Below are positions 33,117 through 37,621 of a stretch of DNA of 37,621 nt, piece by piece (position 1 is the first letter of the stretch; every line of letters starts with the position of its first letter). The notes under the pieces were generated by a model. The model worked only from the letters and a program-made list of their open reading frames with translations, was not told the DNA's origin and made no database searches. Both the position numbers and the translations under genes were made by a program. This stretch comes from Flectobacillus sp049240685. GTDB taxonomy: Bacteria; Bacteroidota; Bacteroidia; Cytophagales; Spirosomataceae. The DNA lies in NCBI RefSeq assembly GCF_049240685.1, contig NZ_JBMLSD010000377.1, positions 1 to 37,621 on the forward strand, written 5' to 3'.

Positions 33117-33379
33117 ATTAAGTAGAAAAACGTTATTATTTAACAGTATATTGGTTATTTGATAATATTCATAATCAAAAGGCTATCTGCAATTTTCACT
33201 TTTGATACTATTGGTTTAATCTTTCCTGCTACTTATTTTTTTAAACAGTTTAAAACTTTTTCATAAAATTGAATGGTGAAGTACAAACATCCGAATATCC
33301 CCTACTCGAATTATCCAGTAAACAGAATATTTACCTTGCCTTGTGCTTGTTCCCACTTTCCAAATTCACAACCCTCGTT

Positions 33380-33455
33380 ACCTAATGCCTAATGCCTATT
33401 GCCTATTGCCTAAACACAACCCTCCTTGCCTTTTGCCTGTTCCCTGTTGCCTAAT
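33380..33455 (-). repeat. degenerate AGGCA heptad tract
   Basis: On the plus strand TGCCTAATGCCTATTGCCTA shows a 7-base period, followed by ACACAACCCTCCTTGCC and more TGCCT units. Its complement resembles the minisatellite unit at 37181-37496, including the AGGCAAGGAG segment, so it is a diverged inverted relative. Confidence 0.6.
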
Positions 33456-33469
33456 ATCCCTACATTTTA

Positions 33470-34228
33470 CTAAGAGAGAAATAACTTCGAAAAATCTTTG
33501 ATTGGTTTGATAGCAGCTTCTACAAAGTCCGAAACATAAGTATCATTCTTTTGGTTGAATATTTCCTTGGGCGTTCCGAGCATCAAAATATTTCCTTTAT
33601 GCATAACCCCTATCCTATCGGCTACTAGGAGTGCCTCAATCATATCGTGTGTCACAAAAAGACATGCGATTTCTTCATGCTTGATAAGTGTAACCAAATT
33701 TTGGCGAAGATGCTGTTTATTGATAGAATCCAAATTTGAAAAAGGTTCATCTAGTAGCAAGGCTTGAGGTTCTTCGGCTATGGCTCTGGCGATTGCGGTT
33801 CTTTGCTTCTCACCACCAGAAACATCCTTTGGCTTCTTGTCTTTAATATGACTTATACCGCAAAGTTCAAGTAACTCAGCTACTCGACTTAGGCGATACT
33901 CTTTGGTATATTTAGTAAGCGAAAGATCGATATTTTCCCAAATTTTATGTTCTGGCTTTAATTTATAATCCTGCGGTACAAGTTTGATATCGGGTAATTC
34001 TTTGATTAGTCGATTGAAGTACAAATCTATTTCTTTTTCATCTAGCCAAAGTTTACCTTCATCTGGGCGTATATTTCCCGAAATCATATTAAGTAAAGTA
34101 GTCTTCCCCGAACCACTTTCTCCTACAATAGCAAGAATCTCGGCTGGTGCAATTTCGAGAGATATATTATTTACGACTGTTCTATCCTCATACGCCTTTT
34201 TTAAATTGGCGATTTTTAAAATACCCAT
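33470..34228 (-). CDS. ABC transporter ATP-binding protein (importer-like)
   Basis: A 252-residue protein from the ATG at 34228; a TTG two codons upstream is possible. Walker A GESGSGKTT (residues 36-44), Q-loop LVPQDYKLKPEH, signature VSGGEKQRTAIARAIAEEP, Walker B ALLLDEPFSNLD and the switch histidine in VTHD are all complete. The sequence is closest by eye to PotA/FbpC-like importer ATPases. It is 21 bases downstream of the permease-like gene, so it is co-transcribed with it, yet the first gene of the group already encodes an ABC ATPase of the ABC-2 exporter type. Whether both ATPases serve the one membrane protein is unclear. Confidence 0.9.
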   Translation of the reverse strand: MGILKIANLKKAYEDRTVVNNISLEIAPAEILAIVGESGSGKTTLLNMISGNIRPDEGKLWLDEKEIDLYFNRLIKELPDIKLVPQDYKLKPEHKIWENIDLSLTKYTKEYRLSRVAELLELCGISHIKDKKPKDVSGGEKQRTAIARAIAEEPQALLLDEPFSNLDSINKQHLRQNLVTLIKHEEIACLFVTHDMIEALLVADRIGVMHKGNILMLGTPKEIFNQKNDTYVSDFVEAAIKPIKDFSKLFLS

Positions 34229-34249
34229 ACTCAAAAAAGAGAAAGACTC

Positions 34250-35956
34250 TCAGGAATGCCTAATTCTTTCCCACGAAATAAATTTATATTGATTAAATAA
34301 AATAACTGCTATTATGATAAAGGCGGTAGCTATCACTAAAGTTCCCACAGAAGATTGGGAAATGTAATAGTGAACCGTGCCGATGGTTGGCATGACAACA
34401 ATGAGGTTAAAAAACCTCAACCAATTGTTTCCTTTTACATTCGAATTGCCAGCTTCGACCGAAAATGGTAGCCTAAAGTTTTCACGAAAGACGCTTATTG
34501 CCATAAAAAGTAAGGTCACAGAAATATTGAGATAGATATCATATAAACTATCTAGCCCCTCTTTCATGAGCATTATGGTCGTAACTAATATATAAAGAGG
34601 TACAATAAAACGAATAATAACTGAACGATACGCGCCTATCAGTAACTCACCGGGATTGTCGATGGGAAGAATTTGGTAAATCCACGAGGCTTTCCAATTG
34701 TCAGATAAAAAAATCTGTTGTACAATCATATTAAGAGTAAAAGTGGAATAGTACAAAATCATTAGTCGATTAATCTCAATCGTTTGATTATCATAATAGT
34801 ACCTAATTGTAAACAAAATCAACAGACCAAGCGAAGGATAGGCTCTCAACTTGAAACGTCTATCTCTTGTGACGATAATCCAAACTAATTCGAAGGCAGA
34901 TTTTTCAAGAATGGAATGCTTAAAAAATTGATGTACATTTCTAAAAAATCGGTTAATAATCGACTTAGAGGAAGTTGTCTTCGATTCCAAGTTCACGTAA
35001 TACTGAATAGAACTTAGCCTAGAAGCAAAAAATGGAGCTAAAAATTTATTGACGAGAATTAGTGTCACAATCGGCAATAAAATCCCTAAAAAGATAAAAT
35101 TAACTCTTTGCCAATCTAAAATATGATACTTATAACTATCGATAATAATTGAATACCATGCGGGAGGGGTAAAATAATGCCAAGTTTGGATTGGCGTTGG
35201 CTGAAAAATATCCTCGACGGTTATTTTGGATTGCCCCGATATAAACTGATAACCAATCGACAAGCTCAGCGTGAAGGCAATTTGAACATAAATGATGATA
35301 TCCTTAAAACGGTCTGGATTAACCACCTTAGAAAGCAAGATATACAATCCACTAGATACAAATACAGAAATCAGGCACAAAAACACTACCCCAACCAGAA
35401 AGAGTAAGCCAACTACAAAGCCTAATTTGAGCGAGAGTACAACCATCAAACCAAGGGCATTAGCTAAACTTAAAATTCCAAGGAAAATGAATAAATGTAA
35501 TAATCTTGAAATCCAGATAGTCTTAGCATCCACTGGTTTAGAAAGCAAGGTTTGGTTATCTTGGGTATCAAATAAAACCTCTGCAAAATCCGATAGCATA
35601 TTAAAGCAAATCATGAACATCATGTAAGTAAAACACATGAGCATCATATTAAACACGGTCTGTTTGACAGAGAATATGACTATGGCATATATAAAGCTAA
35701 ACACACCTTGAATAATTGAGGTTTTAATGAAAGTTCGGTGATTAGATTCCTCCTCAATTTCTGGCTCCAAGGCTTTTGTATCGGTATCTACCTCTAGGCC
35801 TGTAGGATGTTTAAGTTTGGGGTTTTTTATCCAAAATCCTCTCGTTTCGATTAGCAATTTGACTTCCATAATTGCCCTGAGAGCAGTGTATTCCACTCCT
35901 ATATTCGTAAAAAACCAACGGAATCTATCTAATAAAAAAAGTATAAACTTTACCAT
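34250..35956 (-). CDS. large membrane protein, probable ABC-2-type permease
   Basis: A 568-residue protein from the ATG at 35956 (MVKFILFLLDRFRW). A soluble N-terminal part is followed by many membrane helices in two groups (about residues 90-260 and 370-560), with a long loop between. I do not recognise the exact family, but the gene lies between two ABC ATPase genes on the same strand. The segment FDTQDNQTLLSKPVDAKTIW resembles cytoplasmic loops of ABC-2 permeases of the Bacteroidetes. It is therefore the likely membrane component. The substrate is unknown. The 268-base gap upstream contains the second copy of the 36-bp repeat. Confidence 0.7.
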   Translation of the reverse strand: MVKFILFLLDRFRWFFTNIGVEYTALRAIMEVKLLIETRGFWIKNPKLKHPTGLEVDTDTKALEPEIEEESNHRTFIKTSIIQGVFSFIYAIVIFSVKQTVFNMMLMCFTYMMFMICFNMLSDFAEVLFDTQDNQTLLSKPVDAKTIWISRLLHLFIFLGILSLANALGLMVVLSLKLGFVVGLLFLVGVVFLCLISVFVSSGLYILLSKVVNPDRFKDIIIYVQIAFTLSLSIGYQFISGQSKITVEDIFQPTPIQTWHYFTPPAWYSIIIDSYKYHILDWQRVNFIFLGILLPIVTLILVNKFLAPFFASRLSSIQYYVNLESKTTSSKSIINRFFRNVHQFFKHSILEKSAFELVWIIVTRDRRFKLRAYPSLGLLILFTIRYYYDNQTIEINRLMILYYSTFTLNMIVQQIFLSDNWKASWIYQILPIDNPGELLIGAYRSVIIRFIVPLYILVTTIMLMKEGLDSLYDIYLNISVTLLFMAISVFRENFRLPFSVEAGNSNVKGNNWLRFFNLIVVMPTIGTVHYYISQSSVGTLVIATAFIIIAVILFNQYKFISWERIRHS

Positions 35957-36109
35957 ATAATAAGTCTTAAAACACTGTAGCAATTAGGACACTTGATTCA
36001 ACAGGTAGCTACCATGTTGGATTGAGAAATTGAGTGCATTAAAGGGTACATACAGTTCAATAATCGTGCAAAAATAATTTTGTAATTGAGCAATCGGTAC
36101 ATAGCAGAG

Positions 36110-36145
36110 CGCTCAAAGCCCAAATTGTATTTTGCGTAGTAACTT
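36110..36145 (+). repeat. 36-bp dispersed repeat, copy 2
   Basis: GCTCAAAGCCCAAATTGTAT followed by TTTGCGTAGTAACTTA matches 26714-26749 in the same orientation. It lies between the two first genes of the ABC group. Confidence 0.5.
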
Positions 36146-36224
36146 ATTTTAAAAAGGAAGAAAAATTACCGATAATTTTCTAAATCAACAAGTTGAACCC
36201 ATAGCACATCATTATACATTGAAG

Positions 36225-37010
36225 TTAGCTCTGTTTGAGTAAAGACAAAAACTGTTCAGCATTTTCTTTAATATTGGATGAATTACCTGTTAGGGTACTA
36301 AAAATTGATTCCAAAGAGCTATTTTCTAAATTTTGTAAGTCTTCAAAAGTTCCATCGGCAACAATCTCACCTTGGTTTATTAGGATAATTCTATCAGAAA
36401 TTTTCTCCACCACATCCATTAGGTGGGAAGAATAAAAAATAGTTTTCCCCTCAGACTTAAGTTTACCCAAAATTTCCTTGAGAAGTAACACCGCATTGGG
36501 GTCTAAACCAGACAAGGGTTCATCCAAAATTATCAAATCAGGATTGTGCATCATTCCAGCTATAATCTGCACCTTTTGTTTTGAACCTTTAGAAAAAACA
36601 CCCATCCTGCGATCGGCGAGCTGACCTAGTTCAAATATCTCCAACATTTTATGTGCAATTTGCTCAATACGGCTGTCAGACATCTTGTGAAGTCTGCCAA
36701 CAAACAGCAAATACTCCATTGGAGTAAGTTGCTCATATAGTTGAGCACTTTCGGGTACATACCCAACCTTTTGTTTTACCTCTAGCGAATGTGTAGTTAC
36801 ATCAAATCCTAGTACCTTAACCTTACCAGAAAAACCTCTCACCATTCCAATCAAAGTTTTGAGCGTAGTACTTTTCCCTGCTCCGTTGGGGCCAATATAT
36901 CCAACAATTTGGCCACGATTAATAGTCAAATTCAGTCCTTTAAGTACCTCTTTTTCACCATAATTCATAGTCAAATTCTCGATCTCTATTACAGGGCAAT
37001 CATTAATCAT
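36225..37010 (-). CDS. ABC-2-type transporter ATP-binding protein
   Basis: A 261-residue protein. Walker A is GPNGAGKST (residues 40-48), Q-loop VGYVPESAQLYEQLTPMEY, signature FSKGSKQKVQI in place of the usual LSGGQ, Walker B LIILDEPLSGLDP, and switch SSHLMD. The SKGSKQK variant is normal for ABC-2 exporter ATPases (compare YSKGMKQ), so the protein should be active. It is the first gene of the minus-strand ABC group, followed after 268 bases by the permease-like gene and then a second ATPase. It likely exports or remodels an envelope component; the substrate is not indicated. Confidence 0.92.
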   Translation of the reverse strand: MINDCPVIEIENLTMNYGEKEVLKGLNLTINRGQIVGYIGPNGAGKSTTLKTLIGMVRGFSGKVKVLGFDVTTHSLEVKQKVGYVPESAQLYEQLTPMEYLLFVGRLHKMSDSRIEQIAHKMLEIFELGQLADRRMGVFSKGSKQKVQIIAGMMHNPDLIILDEPLSGLDPNAVLLLKEILGKLKSEGKTIFYSSHLMDVVEKISDRIILINQGEIVADGTFEDLQNLENSSLESIFSTLTGNSSNIKENAEQFLSLLKQS

Positions 37011-37180
37011 TTGTATCAGGGGTTAGTAAGTCTGCAAAATATCAAATCTTGCGGTATCTTAAAAATTTCATAAAGTTAATCTACTTTTTCGTAAAGTATA
37101 TTTTTTCATGAAAAAATACCGTAACATATAGAACAGATTAGAACAGTAATAAAATATTTTTTTATATTTGTCAATTCTTT

Positions 37181-37496
37181 TTTAAAGGCAACAGGCAGAA
37201 GGCAAAGAGTGTTTTTTTAGTAGAATTTTGTTTTAGGCAAAAGGCAACAGGCACTAGGCAAGGAGTGTTTTTTTAGTAGAATTTTGTTTTAGGCAGAAGG
37301 CAACAGGCAGAAGGCAAGGAGTGTTTTTTATTAGTAGAATTTTGTTTTAGGCAAAAGGCAACAGGCACTAGGCAAAGAGTGTTTTTTTAGTAGAATTGTG
37401 TTTTAGGCAGAAGACAACAGGCATAAGGCAAAGAGTGTTTCTTTTGTAGAATTTTGTTTTAGGCAGAAGGCACTAGGCAGAAGGCAAAGAGTGTTA
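37181..37496 (+). repeat. ~56-bp minisatellite, about six units
   Basis: Units of 56-58 bases read roughly TTTTAGGCAGAAGGCAACAG, GCAGAAGGCAAAGAGTG, T-run, AGTAGAATTTTG. The first and last units are partial. Units alternate between AGGCACTAGGCA and AGGCAGAAGGCA forms (units 2 and 4 against 1 and 3), pointing to a dimer as the duplicated step. Within each unit an AGGCANN heptad repeats three or four times. It lies upstream of the ABC-2 ATPase gene, beyond any coding sequence. Confidence 0.9.
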
Positions 37497-37621
37497 AAAT
37501 GTTTTGATATGTTTTTGCCAGAACCCCAAAGCCGTAAGCTAGAAAAAAAAGGCGTTTTTTATGAATATATACAGACCTTTTGGCTAAATTCTACGGCGTA
37601 AATGTACAAAACTACTAACTT

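Larger units (their letters stand above)
32868..33469. other. repeat-rich intergenic region, 602 bases
   Basis: It contains a GACC-N13-GGTC inverted motif next to the TetR start (32877-32897), a strong hairpin (33007-33033), the second copy of the 40-bp repeat (33077-33116), an IS-end-like T-rich tract (33233-33275) and a degenerate TGCCTAA/TGCCTAT tract (33380-33455). No gene is seen. Confidence 0.6.

Noticed and set aside
37181..37496. CRISPR array
   Set aside because: Units are directly adjacent with near-identical sequence throughout; there are no unique spacers and no cas genes.

Overview
The window looks like a chromosome segment from an AT-rich member of the Bacteroidetes, most likely of the Cytophagales (Spirosomataceae/Cytophagaceae type). 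The reasons are a SusC/SusD pair with a FecR/ECF-sigma switch, a C-terminal type IX secretion sorting domain, a DUF5686 outer-membrane protein, and several -7 boxes of the Bacteroidetes form TAnnTTTG. No rRNA, tRNA or CRISPR array was seen. The species cannot be named from this sequence.

Layout. 1-1199 is a graveyard: a frameshifted IS5-type transposase remnant, the C-terminal half of a Tae4-like type VI secretion amidase effector, and an unidentified decayed reading frame. 1206-2493 holds three small multi-pass membrane proteins of unknown function. 2614-11047 (minus) is a nutrient-uptake locus: ECF sigma factor, FecR-like anti-sigma, SusC with an N-terminal signalling domain, SusD-like lipoprotein and a Tat-exported metallophosphoesterase. 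11234-14685 (plus) is a DUF1800/DUF1501 pair. 15006-15735 (minus) is an isolated pair of phage tail-collar-domain proteins. 16198-19042 holds a secreted serine carboxypeptidase (S10), and a nitroreductase divergent from an HxlR regulator. 19106-22811 (minus) is a rhamnogalacturonan side-activity cluster (CE12-type esterase and two GH88/105 hydrolases), with a GntR/sugar-binding regulator upstream on the other strand.

24422-31702 (minus) is the most coherent system: an inositol-lipid locus with myo-inositol-phosphate synthase, a PgpA-type phosphatase, a GtrA-type membrane protein, a DUF5686 outer-membrane protein, a CDP-alcohol phosphatidyltransferase, a DUF4833-like secreted protein and a PAP2/Aur1-type transferase. 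The enzymes suggest glucose-6-phosphate to inositol-phosphate to phosphatidylinositol-phosphate to phosphatidylinositol, and then transfer to a sphingolipid. The outer-membrane gene embedded by overlapping reading frames is the part least explained. A TetR regulator follows upstream (32250-32867). 33470-37010 (minus) encodes two ABC ATPases around a large permease-like membrane protein.

Non-coding structure is rich: three copies of a ~106-bp imperfect palindrome with a compensatory base change, several short hairpin repeats, bidirectional terminators at almost every convergent gene end, and a ~56-bp minisatellite at the right edge with a degenerate inverted relative at 33.4 kb. All functional calls rest on motif recognition by eye, not on database searches.
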